A stretch of 64,000 bases of DNA from Enterococcus viikkiensis (GTDB lineage Bacteria; Bacillota; Bacilli; Lactobacillales; Enterococcaceae): NCBI RefSeq assembly GCF_005405345.1, contig NZ_BJDW01000010.1:1-64000 (forward strand). The letters are read 5' to 3'. This document shows, piece by piece, positions 27,327 through 36,854 of the stretch (position 1 is the first letter of the stretch; each line of letters starts with the position of its first letter). Below the pieces are notes generated by a model. It worked only from the letters and a program-made list of their open reading frames with translations. It was not told the DNA's origin and ran no database searches. The translations under genes and the position numbers were made by a program.

Positions 27327-28670
27327 CTATTGGGCTTCAGCTAAAGCTGCCTGAGCTAAGATATTCAAGTAGTTCCATGGGCGGTCAAAATGTGGTTGGA
27401 AGAAGAAATCCTGTAAGGCTAAATCTTCTAGTGTCATTTCATTTTGAATCGCTACTGATAACGTATTCGCCGATTGTGTAATGTCATATTTCGATAAGAA
27501 TTGTGCACCTAAAATTTTATTCGTTCCTTTTTCTGAAACGATTTGCATCATGACATTTTCTGTTGTCGGCATAAACTCCGGACGATAGTTATCTTCAATC
27601 AAAGTGACATTCACATCAATACCGTTTAAAGCGGCACTTTCTTTTGTCAATCCGGTTGAGCCAATCGTCCAACCAAATAAGTATAAGCCAGAAGTTCCTT
27701 GGGTCCCACGATACTTCATTGTTTGATCTACTAGGTTTTTGCCGACTAGCATTCCTTGGCGCACTGCATTGGTTGCCAATGGAATGTATTGGTGTTGTCC
27801 GGTTGGGTTGTAATGCACCACCGTTGAATCTCCTGCTGAAAAGATGTCTGGGTTACTTGATTGCATATATTCGTTGACTTTAATGGCCCCACTTGGCAAC
27901 ATATCAACTTTACCTTTTAGCAATTCAGTATTTGGTCGGAAGCCGACACACAGGATAACCATATCTGCATCAAACTCTTCACTAGGTGTGACAACTTTTG
28001 TCACTGCACCCGTTTCATCTGCAACAAATTCATTCACATTTTCGCCTAAAGCTAACGTCACCCCATGATCCACCAATTCTTTTTCTAAAAGGTCAGTGAA
28101 TGGTTGATCTAAGTATTTATTCAAAATACGAGATAATCCATCAATCAACGTCACTTGCTTGCCAGTTTCGGCAAACGCTTCAACTAACTCGATTCCGATA
28201 TAGCCGCCACCAACTACGACGATTTTTTTCGCATCTTTCGCTTGCTCAATAATCTCATTTGCTTGGTTATAGTTTTTACATAATAAAATATTTTTTGACT
28301 CAATCCCTTTGATTGGCGGAATAATCGGCCAAGAACCGGTTGTCACTACTAATTTATCATAATCAACGACTGTCTCTTCATTGGTTTTAAGGTTTTTTGC
28401 TGTTACTTTTTTACCTTCTGTATCAATGTTTGTTACATCGTGTTCCATGTTCACTTTTGCACCTAAAGAAGCCAGTTCCTCAGGATTTGAGTAAAACAAT
28501 CCTGCGGGATCTTTCACTACGCCGCCGACATATAAAGCGATTCCACAAGACAAGAAAGAAACGTTATCATTGCGCTCATAAACGGTCACCTCTGCATCTG
28601 GGTGATTGGCTAAAATATTTTTAACGGCTGCGGTGCCGGCATGTGTACATCCTACTACTACTACTTTCAT
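27327..28670 (-). CDS. nox: NADH oxidase (water-forming type)
   Basis: 447 residues, FAD-dependent pyridine nucleotide-disulphide family. GCTHAGTAAVKN at the N-terminus binds FAD; Cys42 in FLSCGIALY is the redox cysteine that cycles through sulfenic acid; GGGYIGIELVE binds NADH; the third FAD motif is FSAGDSTVV. It reduces oxygen to water and regenerates NAD+, typical for lactic acid bacteria. CoA-disulphide reductase is the alternative in this fold. It is monocistronic, with an operator-like palindrome in the promoter. Confidence 0.92.
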   Translation of the reverse strand: MKVVVVGCTHAGTAAVKNILANHPDAEVTVYERNDNVSFLSCGIALYVGGVVKDPAGLFYSNPEELASLGAKVNMEHDVTNIDTEGKKVTAKNLKTNEETVVDYDKLVVTTGSWPIIPPIKGIESKNILLCKNYNQANEIIEQAKDAKKIVVVGGGYIGIELVEAFAETGKQVTLIDGLSRILNKYLDQPFTDLLEKELVDHGVTLALGENVNEFVADETGAVTKVVTPSEEFDADMVILCVGFRPNTELLKGKVDMLPSGAIKVNEYMQSSNPDIFSAGDSTVVHYNPTGQHQYIPLATNAVRQGMLVGKNLVDQTMKYRGTQGTSGLYLFGWTIGSTGLTKESAALNGIDVNVTLIEDNYRPEFMPTTENVMMQIVSEKGTNKILGAQFLSKYDITQSANTLSVAIQNEMTLEDLALQDFFFQPHFDRPWNYLNILAQAALAEAQ

Positions 28671-28724
28671 CGTCGTCCCTCTTTCATTTCATCATTTTTA
28701 GTTTGCATTCTATTGAACAAGGAC

Positions 28725-28753
28725 AGTATAACAGAATTTGTATTCTGTCTAAA
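28725..28753 (-). promoter_or_regulatory. nox promoter with palindromic operator
   Basis: The -10 is TATACT at 28730-28725 and the -35 a weak TTTAGA at 28753-28748. The 17-nt spacer is filled by the perfect interrupted palindrome ACAGAAT-N4-ATTCTGT (28731-28748). A second possible promoter (TTCAAA, 17 nt, TATACT) lies about 100 nt farther upstream. Confidence 0.6.
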
Positions 28754-28867
28754 TTATTTTGCTCACAGATAAACATTTTTATAGATGTTAACGAAAAATG
28801 AAAGCGCGATACCTTCTGAGACTCTAGTATAATATTATGTAAACTTATTTTGAATTTTAACTTATAC

Positions 28868-28905
28868 AAAAAAAGTTGAGAAGGAATCCCTCCTTCTCAA
28901 CTTTT
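28868..28905 (-). terminator. Terminator of tkt
   Basis: Minus-strand stem AAGTTGAGAAGGA/TCCTTCTCAACTT, short loop, T7. Confidence 0.92.
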
Positions 28906-28913
28906 AAACCCGA

Positions 28914-30908
28914 TTATAATTCGTTAAATGTAGAGACTACATTTTCAACAGTGAAGCCGAATTGTTTTAGGATATAGTCACCAGGTGCAGATGCTCCAAA
29001 GTGATCGATACCGATCATTTTGCCTTCTGAGCCGATATAACGTTCCCAGCCAAATGGTGATGCAGCTTCGATCGCTACCCGTTTCGTTACCACTTTTGGT
29101 AAAACAGATTCTTTATAGGCTTCATCTTGTGCTTCAAATAGATCGAAGCTTGGAAGTGAAACGACAGAAACATCTTTTCCTTGTGCTTTCAATTCTTTCT
29201 GCGCTTGAACAGCCAAGTTTACTTCAGAACCTGTGGCAATCAGGATGCCGTCTGGTGTATCTGATTCTGCTTTAGAAATCACATATCCGCCCTTAGACAC
29301 ACCTTCTTTAGCCATGTCCTTACTATTTGGCAAGACAGGCAAGTTTTGACGACTTAACACTAAAATCGTTGGTTTGTTTTTAGTGTTTAATGCTTGAACC
29401 CAAGCAGCAGATGTTTCATTTCCATCGGCAGGACGAATCACTTGCACGTTCGGCATGCAACGGACACTGGCTAATTGTTCGATTGGCTCATGCGTTGGAC
29501 CATCTTCTCCAACAGCAACAGAATCATGGGTTAAAACATAGACAACTGGTAAGCCTTGGATCGCTGACATCCGTACTGCTGGACGCAAATAGTCCGTAAA
29601 TACGAAGAACGTTCCACCATACACTCGTGTGCCACCATGTAAATGAATTCCGTTCATTGCACTTGCCATTGCAAATTCACGGACACCAAACCAAATGTTA
29701 CGGCCTTCATAAGAGCCTGGTTGGAATTCCTTTTCATCTGCGATTGTCGTATTGTTAGAGCCAGATAAATCGGCTGAACCGCCCCAAATATTTGGAACAG
29801 CTTTCGCGATTGCTTGAATAGCATCTTTACTAGAAACACGGCTAGCTTGGGCTGTGCCTTCTTCATAAACGGGTAATGTTTCTTCCCAATTTTCAGGCAA
29901 CTCACCAGCAAAGGCCATTCTAAACTGCTTCGCTAACTCAGGATGAACTTTTTCATAGTTGGCGAACATCGCATCCCATTCAGATTCAACTTTCGCGCCT
30001 TTATCATTGATTTCTTCTTTGAAACGTTTAGCTACTTCTTCTGGTACCGTAAAGTCAGGATATTCCCAACCGTAGACTGTCTTGGCTGCTGTGATTCCAT
30101 CAGCACCGATTGGAGCGCCATGAACCGCAGATGTGCCTTCTTTTGGTGAGCCATAACCAATCACCGTTTTAATTTCAATTAAGGTTGGTTTTTCTGTTTC
30201 TGCTTTTGCTTCATCAATTGCTTTAGAAATAGCTTCTAAATCATTGCCGTCCTTAACTAAAATATGTTGCCAGCCATAGGCTTCATAACGAGCGCCAACA
30301 TTTTCTGTGAAAGCCTTAGAAGTTGGTCCATCTAATGAAATATCATTTGAATCGTATAAGACAATCAATTTTCCAAGTTTCATATGACCAGCCATTGAGC
30401 TCGCTTCGCCAGAAACACCTTCCATTAAATCACCATCTCCGCAAAGTGCATACGTATAATGATCCATCACGTCAAAGCTGTCACGGTTGTATGTTGCAGC
30501 TAAATGCGCCTCAGCCATTGCTAATCCAACAGAAGTTGAAATACCTTGACCTAGAGGACCTGAAGTCGCTTCAACCCCATCTGTGTGATGGTATTCAGGA
30601 TGCCCAGGTGTCTTGCTCCCCCATTGACGGAAATTTTTTAAATCTTCAATCGTCACTTGGTAACCTGCAAGGTGCAACAAGCTGTATAACATGGCTGATC
30701 CATGTCCCGCAGATAAAATAAAACGGTCACGATTTGGCCAGTTCAGTGAAGTAGCCGGATTTACGTTTAAATGTTTTGTCCATAATGCATAGGCCATTGG
30801 CGCCGCACCCATTGGTAATCCCGGATGACCTGAATTTGCTTTTTGAATAGCTTCAATACTTAGCGTTCTGATTGTGTTTACACCTAGTTGATCGATTTTG
30901 TCGAACAA
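28914..30908 (-). CDS. tkt: Transketolase
   Basis: 664 residues, full length. ThDP-dependent transfer of two-carbon units in the pentose phosphate pathway. [13 protein letters not shown] is the ThDP-binding motif, the N-terminal [16 protein letters not shown] is typical, and the central pyrimidine domain holds [16 protein letters not shown] and [17 protein letters not shown]. It is monocistronic. Confidence 0.97.
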   Translation of the reverse strand: MFDKIDQLGVNTIRTLSIEAIQKANSGHPGLPMGAAPMAYALWTKHLNVNPATSLNWPNRDRFILSAGHGSAMLYSLLHLAGYQVTIEDLKNFRQWGSKTPGHPEYHHTDGVEATSGPLGQGISTSVGLAMAEAHLAATYNRDSFDVMDHYTYALCGDGDLMEGVSGEASSMAGHMKLGKLIVLYDSNDISLDGPTSKAFTENVGARYEAYGWQHILVKDGNDLEAISKAIDEAKAETEKPTLIEIKTVIGYGSPKEGTSAVHGAPIGADGITAAKTVYGWEYPDFTVPEEVAKRFKEEINDKGAKVESEWDAMFANYEKVHPELAKQFRMAFAGELPENWEETLPVYEEGTAQASRVSSKDAIQAIAKAVPNIWGGSADLSGSNNTTIADEKEFQPGSYEGRNIWFGVREFAMASAMNGIHLHGGTRVYGGTFFVFTDYLRPAVRMSAIQGLPVVYVLTHDSVAVGEDGPTHEPIEQLASVRCMPNVQVIRPADGNETSAAWVQALNTKNKPTILVLSRQNLPVLPNSKDMAKEGVSKGGYVISKAESDTPDGILIATGSEVNLAVQAQKELKAQGKDVSVVSLPSFDLFEAQDEAYKESVLPKVVTKRVAIEAASPFGWERYIGSEGKMIGIDHFGASAPGDYILKQFGFTVENVVSTFNEL

Positions 30909-30952
30909 GATAGTTCCTCCTTTTTGGTCATAAATACTTTAATTACAGATTC

Positions 30953-30981
30953 ATTGTAACCGATTTATTTTGACTTTTCAA
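30953..30981 (-). promoter_or_regulatory. Promoter of tkt
   Basis: TTGAAA at 30981-30976, a 17-nt spacer and TACAAT at 30958-30953. Confidence 0.8.
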
Positions 30982-31001
30982 TTGCAAATCGCTAAAAGAT
31001 G

Positions 31002-31244
31002 TTACTTTCTATTGTGCAATCCTTTTTTCTTTTGAATTTCTTTTAATTTCTCTGGTGTTACGTCATTCCCCTCAGGATCAACCACTTTCATCCCTTCAAT
31101 ATGATGCCGCATACCGCTACGGAAAGAAGAAATGTATTCCTCACGCAGAACTTTTTGTTCATGTGCTTCGGCATCAGTTAAACCAACCGTTTTCTTTTTT
31201 TTCGCTAATTCATTGATGCGTGCAATCGTTTCATCATTAATCAT
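31002..31244 (-). CDS. ynzC: DUF896 protein (YnzC-like)
   Basis: 80 residues, helical. [30 protein letters not shown] is the DUF896 signature. In Bacillus, ynzC follows the SOS division inhibitor yneA, divergent from lexA; here it is directly divergent from lexA and no yneA lies between. ATG 31244 follows AGAGGTG; a GTG 9 nt upstream is less well placed. Function unknown. A -10 TATAAT lies about 25 nt upstream. Confidence 0.88.
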   Translation of the reverse strand: MINDETIARINELAKKKKTVGLTDAEAHEQKVLREEYISSFRSGMRHHIEGMKVVDPEGNDVTPEKLKEIQKKKGLHNRK

Positions 31245-31309
31245 CTTCAGCACCTCTTTCCCTTATTAATTATACATAAAATAAACAAAGTTGGAAGTAC
31301 AAACAAATG

Positions 31310-31323
31310 CGAACGCTTGTTTG
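31310..31323. promoter_or_regulatory. SOS (LexA) box upstream of lexA
   Basis: CGAACGCTTGTTTG fits the Gram-positive LexA consensus CGAAC-N4-GTTYG. It overlaps the -35 TTGATT (31321-31326) of the lexA promoter; the -10 is TACACT at 31344-31349, spacer 17, with an extended TG. Confidence 0.88.
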
Positions 31324-31375
31324 ATTTGTTTGTGAGATTATGCTACACTAAAAAAAACGAAAGAAGGTGTGGGCG

Positions 31376-31999
31376 TTGGCAAAAAGAACAGAAACTAAAC
31401 AATTAGAAGTTTTGCGCTTCATTCACGAACGCGTTGAAAATAAAGGTTATCCACCCACTGTAAGAGAAATTGGCGAAGCGGTGAGTCTCTCATCGACTTC
31501 TACAGTCCATGGACATCTATCTAGATTAGAAAAAAAAGGTTGGATCCAGCGTGACCCCACGAAACCACGTGCGATTGAATTGACACTTACAGGCTTAGAA
31601 AAAATCGGTGTAACCCCGCAAGTCATCCCCATGCTGGGTGTCGTTACTGCTGGTGAACCCATTTTGGCAGTTGAAGAAGCCTCAGATTTTTTCCCTATCC
31701 CTCCTGATCTATCAAGCGAGGATGGTAGCCTCTTCATGTTGACAATACGCGGTGAAAGTATGATAAATGCTGGCATATACGATGGCGATCACGTCATTGT
31801 TCGTAAGCAATCTATGGCTAATAACGGTGAGATCGTTATTGCAATGACCGATGAAAATGAAGCAACGTGTAAAAGATTCTATCGCGAGGCTGATCACATT
31901 CGTCTCCAGCCAGAAAACGATGAATTGGCCCCACTGATTTTTGATAATGTTTCTATTCTAGGAAAAGTTGTCGGTTTGTACCGAAACCATATTTATTAA
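31376..31999 (+). CDS. lexA: LexA SOS repressor
   Basis: 207 residues. The N-terminal winged helix (about 1-65) has [24 protein letters not shown]. The S24 autoprotease domain has the Ala-Gly cleavage site (VVTAGEP), the catalytic Ser in GESMINAG and the Lys in VIVRKQSM. RecA-stimulated self-cleavage derepresses DNA-damage genes. The start is probably TTG 31376 with AGAAGG 8 nt upstream; GTG at 31367 is too close to that site. It is autoregulated through the box at 31310. Confidence 0.96.
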   Translation: MAKRTETKQLEVLRFIHERVENKGYPPTVREIGEAVSLSSTSTVHGHLSRLEKKGWIQRDPTKPRAIELTLTGLEKIGVTPQVIPMLGVVTAGEPILAVEEASDFFPIPPDLSSEDGSLFMLTIRGESMINAGIYDGDHVIVRKQSMANNGEIVIAMTDENEATCKRFYREADHIRLQPENDELAPLIFDNVSILGKVVGLYRNHIY

Positions 32000-32028
32000 T
32001 CGGAATTCACTTTCCGATTATTTTTTTC
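31998..32028 (+). terminator. Terminator of lexA
   Basis: AATCGGAA/TTTCCGATT-type stem followed by a T-rich run, immediately at the stop codon; the following SOS promoter overlaps its T tail. Confidence 0.8.
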
Positions 32029-32078
32029 TTTACAAAACGAACAAACATTCGTATAATAAACACACAAACAAACGTTCG
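32029..32078 (+). promoter_or_regulatory. SOS promoter with two LexA boxes
   Basis: The -35 TTTACA is at 32029-32034, the spacer 17 nt and the -10 TATAAT at 32052-32057. LexA box 1 (CGAACAAACATTCG, 32038-32051) fills the spacer. Box 2 (CAAACAAACGTTCG, 32065-32078) covers the start region. Box 2 is the reverse complement of CGAAC-N4-GTTTG; box 1 has one deviation. Tight SOS control is expected. Confidence 0.85.
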
Positions 32079-32120
32079 CATGTTTGAGTGAGACTAAAAA
32101 AAAGAAGTGAGTTATTACAG

Positions 32121-32192
32121 AATGATATGCGTGATGAGAATAAGATTCATTTTTTAATTTTTGAAAAATGAAGTCATAAATACGAATTAGGA
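32121..32192 (+). repeat. 72-nt direct repeat, copy 1
   Basis: Identical to 32276-32347 except for two adjacent bases (AA here, GG in copy 2). It contains TTCATTTTT/AAAAATGAA, a 9-bp hairpin. A mini-ORF of 11 codons (32122-32157, MICVMRIRFIF) ends at TAA created by the differing AA. A weak GAAGTGAG ribosome-like site lies 10 nt upstream. Confidence 0.9.
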
Positions 32193-32275
32193 TGTCAGTT
32201 TCGCTTTTCGCAGTTCGTTAGAACACAAAAGAGACATCTGGTTAATTTCTTTCCTTTATAAGGAAAGTTTTGCGA

Positions 32276-32347
32276 AATGATATGCGTGATGAGAATAAGA
32301 TTCATTTTTTGGTTTTTGAAAAATGAAGTCATAAATACGAATTAGGA
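32276..32347 (+). repeat. 72-nt direct repeat, copy 2
   Basis: Second copy. The GG difference turns the stop into Trp, so the mini-ORF continues for 22 residues (32277-32345). A CTTTCCTT-TAT-AAGGAAAG hairpin lies just upstream. The end of this copy supplies the AGGAG ribosome site of the membrane-protein gene. Confidence 0.9.
32277..32345 (+). CDS. Putative 22-residue leader peptide in SOS leader
   Basis: MICVMRIRFIF followed by WFLKNEVINTN. AAGGAAAG lies 9 nt before the ATG, a good ribosome site. The peptide is hydrophobic and basic. Its stop TAG overlaps the ribosome site of the next gene, a layout typical of translational coupling or a leader peptide. No homologue is known to me, and it could also act as a small membrane toxin. 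Confidence 0.4.
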   Translation: MICVMRIRFIFWFLKNEVINTN

Positions 32348-32357
32348 GTGATTCTTG

Positions 32358-32621
32358 ATGAAAGCAGTAAGAAGATTTGGTTTGGTTATCGCTGTGTTGT
32401 TGTTAGGTCTATTGATTGGTAAATTGGGTTCTTTAGCTACGATTGTCATTTTTGCTGGATTATTCCTCGTTTGGTTCATGTTATGGGATGAACGGAAGTA
32501 TGCACAGCACTACGCCGAACATCATTATGAAGAAGAAGTCGAAGAAAAACAGTATTACAAGGAACCTTCCGAAGATTTCTATTACGTGACTTATGATCAT
32601 CATTATCATAAATCTGCCTAA
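32358..32621 (+). CDS. SOS-regulated small membrane protein
   Basis: 87 residues. Two close hydrophobic segments (about 8-23 and 26-43) are followed by a hydrophilic tail very rich in Tyr, His and Glu (KYAQHYAEHHYEEEVEEKQYY). ATG 32358 has AGGAGTG upstream. Its promoter carries two LexA boxes, and it sits directly behind lexA. SOS-induced small membrane proteins in other bacteria (SidA, DidA, YneA) block division, so a checkpoint role is inferred. I recognise no family. Confidence 0.78.
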   Translation: MKAVRRFGLVIAVLLLGLLIGKLGSLATIVIFAGLFLVWFMLWDERKYAQHYAEHHYEEEVEEKQYYKEPSEDFYYVTYDHHYHKSA

Positions 32622-32670
32622 AATTATTTAACGCTAAGCAATTGATAGCTGTTTTTTGTATAGTAGTAAA

Positions 32671-32715
32671 ATAAAACAGAGACCCTCTCATAATCCGAGA
32701 GGGTCTCTGTTTTAT
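32671..32715. terminator. Bidirectional terminator between SOS gene and apt
   Basis: Perfect 19-bp arms (32671-32689 and 32697-32715) with a 7-nt loop; T-rich toward the plus side. Confidence 0.9.
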
Positions 32716-32717
32716 TT

Positions 32718-33230
32718 TTAATAGTCCATCAGCGTTAAGATATCATATCCTTTAATCATATCGCGTCCGTGTAGTTCATCTAATTCGATTAAGAAGGCAC
32801 AACCAACGACGATCCCGCCTAATTGTTCAACCAATTCAATCGTTGCTTTGATCGTTCCACCCGTTGCTAAAAGATCATCTGTGATCAATACGCGCTGCCC
32901 AGGTTTAATCGCATCGCTATGAATAGTCAATGTATCTGTTCCGTATTCTTTTTCGTATTCTACTTCAATCACTTCACGAGGTAATTTTCCGGGTTTGCGA
33001 ACTGGCGCAAAACCTAAACCCAATTCAAATGCGACTGGACAGCCAACGATGAAGCCGCGTGCTTCAGGTCCTACTACCATGTCAATTTGTTTTTCTTTTG
33101 CATAATTCACGATTTGCTTGGTTGCTTCACGATAGGCTTCGCCATCTGCCATTAATGGCGAGATGTCACGAAAAACGATGCCTTTCTTGGGATAATCTGG
33201 AATACTTGCAATATAATCTTTTAAATCCAT
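32718..33230 (-). CDS. apt: Adenine phosphoribosyltransferase
   Basis: 170 residues. It salvages adenine to AMP using PRPP. The PRPP-binding motif [16 protein letters not shown] (about 119-134) and FRDISPLM at the N-terminus are visible. ATG 33230 has AGGAGGAAC upstream; an in-frame extension lies inside the intergenic/recJ end. It is 14 nt after recJ, the recJ-apt order found across Firmicutes. Confidence 0.96.
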   Translation of the reverse strand: MDLKDYIASIPDYPKKGIVFRDISPLMADGEAYREATKQIVNYAKEKQIDMVVGPEARGFIVGCPVAFELGLGFAPVRKPGKLPREVIEVEYEKEYGTDTLTIHSDAIKPGQRVLITDDLLATGGTIKATIELVEQLGGIVVGCAFLIELDELHGRDMIKGYDILTLMDY

Positions 33231-33244
33231 GTTGATTGTTCCTC

Positions 33245-35524
33245 CTAGCCTTTCAGCCAATTTCTAATAGTTTGGATGTCATTCATTAGTAAAAATTCTT
33301 CGCTGTCGATTTGCGACATACGCTCTTGATAAATTTTGCTTTCTTCAAAGGCACGATTCTGTGGTGAATCGACCATTTGTAAAACGCCGTCGTTTATTGT
33401 AACAAATTTTAGCTCAGAAAACACGTGAATCATGAATACTAGTAATTTTTCTGGAATTCTTAAATAATTCGAAACATTTTTTAGTTTATAGCGGATATCC
33501 ACCCGAGGTTGTTTCAAAAAGAATTGATAAAGCTTGGCAAACTGTTCCCGTTTCGGCAAACCGTTTAAGTAGGCTTCATCCGGACTGTAAAGAAATAAAT
33601 AAATCCGTTGAAAGTTTCCTAAGGCAACAATTTCTTGCAGGAGTTCCTTCTGGTTGGGACAATCCAACACGATGAGTTGCTCATAGGCAGACCAATCAAT
33701 CTCTTTGTCATATAGCATAATCGATCGTTGCAATTCATTGGTGAACAACCTTTGACTTGGTTTTTTAAACGCCAAATACAAGGCATTCTCATCTTCAATT
33801 TTTTGCGTCCATGTATGCTTGGCACGACGATCAATTACTTGCGTGCCGCTAGAAGCAAAATCCAGCAAACGGAATTGAACTTTTTTCTGCCCATTCCATT
33901 CATTAATTTCAAGATCTCCAACAAATTGTGTTTCCGGCTGTTGGATTTCTTCACTTTCTGCCCCGAAGCCAAAACCAATCACGTCTAATTGACTATCCGC
34001 TCCTTGCAAAGAAAACTTCACATGCTGCTGATCACTACCGATTCGTTTGAAGAAATCGACACTTCCCTTTACTAAAAAATGTGGTGCCGGGTTATCTGTC
34101 CCGAAAGGCGCTAATTTTTTTAGTTCCTCGGTAAATTTTAGTGTGATTTCTGAAAAGTCCAAGGCTTCATCAATCAACAAAGTCGAACCTTTGCTTAAAT
34201 CAATGGCTTCCTTGATGATATACTCATTCATCATTTTTTGTAAAACCGGAATGTTTTCGGCTGGCATTGTTAAGCCAACAGCCGCCGCATGACCCCCAAA
34301 ATGCGTGAATTCAGAGCGCATCGTATTCAGCATGCCAAATAGATCTAACGCTTCAATACTACGCCCTGAGCCCTTAGCCACTCCTTTTGAATCAATGGAC
34401 AAAATAATCGTGGGCTTTCCAGTTTGTTTTAAAATATTTCCAGCTACGATTCCAAGAACACCTGGGTTCCAACCTTCCGCCGCGATCAAGTGAATTGCAT
34501 CCTCAGGATTCACTAAAGCGGTGGCCTCTGCAGTCGTGTCTTGTACGATCTGCTTCCGTTCATTATTTATTTGATCTAATTTACCCGCAAGATCGTGAGC
34601 GACACCTTCATCGAAAGTCGTCATCAACTCCACGGCTGGATTGGGGTCACCCAATCGACCGATGGCATTCAACCTTGGACCTAAGCTAAAGCCGATACTT
34701 GTTTCATCCACTTTTTGCAAATCAACACCGCTGACTTTCAACAACTCCAACAAGCCTAATCGCTGTGTCTGCTTGATTGCTTGTAAACCAAGCTTTACTA
34801 GATTTCGATTTTCACCCGTCATCGAAACCAAATCGGCGACTGTTCCAATCGTCACAAGGTCCAGCATCTCTAAGGGAACTTCTTCTAATAAAGCAGTGGC
34901 TAACTTAAAGGCCACCCCAGCCCCGGCTAATTCACCAAAGGGGTAATTTCCTTCGGGATGGCGAGGATGAACAATACAGTAGGCATCTGGTAAGACTGGC
35001 GGCAGCTCGTGATGATCAGTAACGATGACATCCACACCTTGTGAATTCGCAAAGTCGATTGCTTCATTACCGGCTACCCCATTATCTACAGTAATAATCA
35101 GCTGGATGCCTTCGTTGATTTTTTCGGCGAAAAGCTCTGTATTCGGACCATATCCGTGGATAAACCGATTAGGTAAACTATAATGAACATCTGCACCGAT
35201 CATCTCCAATGTCTCTAACATAATCGAAGTACTAGTAATGCCATCGGCGTCATAATCGCCATAAACCAAAATTGCCTGGCCTTCCATGATGGCCATTTGA
35301 ATGCGATCAACGGCTTTATCCATATCATGCATTAAAAACGGATCATGTAATTCATCAATATTCGCTTGTAACAACTGCGAGAATTCTTCTGCTGTATGTA
35401 TATTTCGATTCCATAAAAGTTCTGCAAATGTTTCACTGTATCCTTGCTTGATTAATTCCGCTTTAAAGGCATCATCCATCGGCGATGCTACTCTCATTTG
35501 CCAATCGAAACTTGATTTTTTCAC
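33245..35524 (-). CDS. recJ: Single-stranded-DNA exonuclease RecJ
   Basis: 759 residues. 5'-3' ssDNA exonuclease in recombination and mismatch repair. DHH-domain motifs [13 protein letters not shown] and VTDHHELP, and the DHHA1 motif [11 protein letters not shown], are visible, followed by an OB fold and a Firmicute-type C-terminal extension (about 560-759). I chose GTG 35524 with GGAAGTG upstream; a TTG 15 nt earlier is possible. An extended -10 TGCTATACT lies 25 nt upstream. Confidence 0.95.
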   Translation of the reverse strand: MKKSSFDWQMRVASPMDDAFKAELIKQGYSETFAELLWNRNIHTAEEFSQLLQANIDELHDPFLMHDMDKAVDRIQMAIMEGQAILVYGDYDADGITSTSIMLETLEMIGADVHYSLPNRFIHGYGPNTELFAEKINEGIQLIITVDNGVAGNEAIDFANSQGVDVIVTDHHELPPVLPDAYCIVHPRHPEGNYPFGELAGAGVAFKLATALLEEVPLEMLDLVTIGTVADLVSMTGENRNLVKLGLQAIKQTQRLGLLELLKVSGVDLQKVDETSIGFSLGPRLNAIGRLGDPNPAVELMTTFDEGVAHDLAGKLDQINNERKQIVQDTTAEATALVNPEDAIHLIAAEGWNPGVLGIVAGNILKQTGKPTIILSIDSKGVAKGSGRSIEALDLFGMLNTMRSEFTHFGGHAAAVGLTMPAENIPVLQKMMNEYIIKEAIDLSKGSTLLIDEALDFSEITLKFTEELKKLAPFGTDNPAPHFLVKGSVDFFKRIGSDQQHVKFSLQGADSQLDVIGFGFGAESEEIQQPETQFVGDLEINEWNGQKKVQFRLLDFASSGTQVIDRRAKHTWTQKIEDENALYLAFKKPSQRLFTNELQRSIMLYDKEIDWSAYEQLIVLDCPNQKELLQEIVALGNFQRIYLFLYSPDEAYLNGLPKREQFAKLYQFFLKQPRVDIRYKLKNVSNYLRIPEKLLVFMIHVFSELKFVTINDGVLQMVDSPQNRAFEESKIYQERMSQIDSEEFLLMNDIQTIRNWLKG

Positions 35525-35578
35525 TGTATCACTTCCCAACCGTATTAGTATAGCAAAAAAAAATCAGACAAGAAAGAG

Positions 35579-35613
35579 AAGAAGACCTTTGCAATCGATG
35601 CAAAGGTCTTCTT
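35579..35613. terminator. Hairpin between lapA and recJ
   Basis: Perfect 15-bp arms AAGAAGACCTTTGCA/TGCAAAGGTCTTCTT, 5-nt loop. The T tail on the minus strand is weak, so readthrough into recJ is possible. Confidence 0.65.
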
Positions 35614-35614
35614 T

Positions 35615-36043
35615 TTAATCATAATAATCAATCGGATGCTGAGGATCATTTGTCTGATCCGTCATCTCTTTATCTGCTAACGCACGATCTTTTTCTTTCA
35701 ATAGACTTTCATAATTCGCTGTTAATGTGGCAATTTCATTTTCTTTTTCTCGCTGAAGTGCTGCTTTTTCAGCTGCTAATTTTTCTTCATTATTGTTTTC
35801 ATACCCTTGAATCGTTTCTTTTAACTGTTTGATTTCTTTACGTTGTTGAAAGAGTGTTGTACCTGAGGTCAAGAAAACCACAACAGCTCCAATTAAGGCT
35901 GACCCAATGATGATCAAGACTAATGACAGATAAATTTTTTTCACCATAAAATTAACGGGCACTTGCTGACTGTTCGAAAGAGCAAAAATGACAACAAGTA
36001 AAACTAAAATAAACCCTAGAAAAACTTTCCATTGCTTTTTCAC
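35615..36043 (-). CDS. LapA-domain membrane protein
   Basis: 142 residues. Two membrane segments (about 7-25 and 40-61) are followed by a long charged coiled coil (about 65-130). FALSNSQQVPVNF matches the LapA (DUF1049) signature. Members in E. coli act in LPS-assembly control; in Firmicutes the role is unknown and the gene is often beside recJ. It is 9 nt after the SDR gene, so part of the rnz operon. Confidence 0.8.
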   Translation of the reverse strand: MKKQWKVFLGFILVLLVVIFALSNSQQVPVNFMVKKIYLSLVLIIIGSALIGAVVVFLTSGTTLFQQRKEIKQLKETIQGYENNNEEKLAAEKAALQREKENEIATLTANYESLLKEKDRALADKEMTDQTNDPQHPIDYYD

Positions 36044-36052
36044 TTTGATTTC

Positions 36053-36841
36053 CTACTTTCTATTAAATAGTCCTCCAGCTAGAAAATCACCAATATGTGG
36101 GAATAGCCCATAAAAACGGCTAGCCCCTTCCATAATGAACGGTCGATTGATTTCACGTGTCGGTTTGCCCATTTTATTGACGATCGTTGCAGCTAATTTT
36201 TTCGGATCTAAAACAATCCCACCTAAATTTTCTAAATAATTGCCACTTGGGTCTGCCTTATCGAAAAATTCTGTTGCGATTGGGCCAGGATTGATGGTAG
36301 TTATCCAAACATTTGCTGGTTTCAATTCCAACCTTAAAGCATTTGAAAAGCCTAGTACCGCAAATTTTGTCGCTGAATAAATGGTTGACTTCGGTGTCGC
36401 CATTTTCCCAGCCATTGAAGCCACATTAAAAATATGACCCTGTTTCTTTTCTACCATCGATAGCGCAATCTTTTGGGTAAAATACATCATCCCAAGGACA
36501 TTGACATCGAACATTTTTTTCGCGTCTGTTAAATCAAACTCGGTAAAGTCTTTGAACATACCAAAACCAGCATTATTTACTAAGACATCTACTGTTCCAA
36601 CTTCGTCTGCGATTTTTTCGATAACCGACTCAACACTCTCAGGATCAGCAATATCCAATTGAAAAGCATAGGCTGCTTTTCCACTTAACTCGCTGCAGTG
36701 TTCTTTTACTTGACCAATCAAATTGATTCGTCGGGCACAAGTAACCACAATTGCGCCACGCTTAGCCGCTTCATAACAAATTTGCTCGCCTAAGCCAGCA
36801 GACCCGCCCGTAACTACGACTATTTTGTCTGTTAAATCCAT
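36053..36841 (-). CDS. Short-chain dehydrogenase (YqjQ-like)
   Basis: 262 residues, Rossmann fold. TGGSAGLGEQI binds NAD(P), NNAGFG is present, and the catalytic Ser-Tyr-x3-Lys is seen as ...STIYSATKFAV. The substrate is unknown. ATG 36841 follows AAAGGAGGG. It is 13 nt after rnz; the rnz-yqjQ pairing is conserved in Bacillus. Confidence 0.9.
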   Translation of the reverse strand: MDLTDKIVVVTGGSAGLGEQICYEAAKRGAIVVTCARRINLIGQVKEHCSELSGKAAYAFQLDIADPESVESVIEKIADEVGTVDVLVNNAGFGMFKDFTEFDLTDAKKMFDVNVLGMMYFTQKIALSMVEKKQGHIFNVASMAGKMATPKSTIYSATKFAVLGFSNALRLELKPANVWITTINPGPIATEFFDKADPSGNYLENLGGIVLDPKKLAATIVNKMGKPTREINRPFIMEGASRFYGLFPHIGDFLAGGLFNRK

Positions 36842-36854
36842 CAAATTCCCTCCT

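Noticed and set aside
32121-32347. 72-nt repeats as a transposon-like element (MITE)
   Set aside because: No terminal inverted repeats or target duplications; direct orientation and embedded frames fit a local duplication better.
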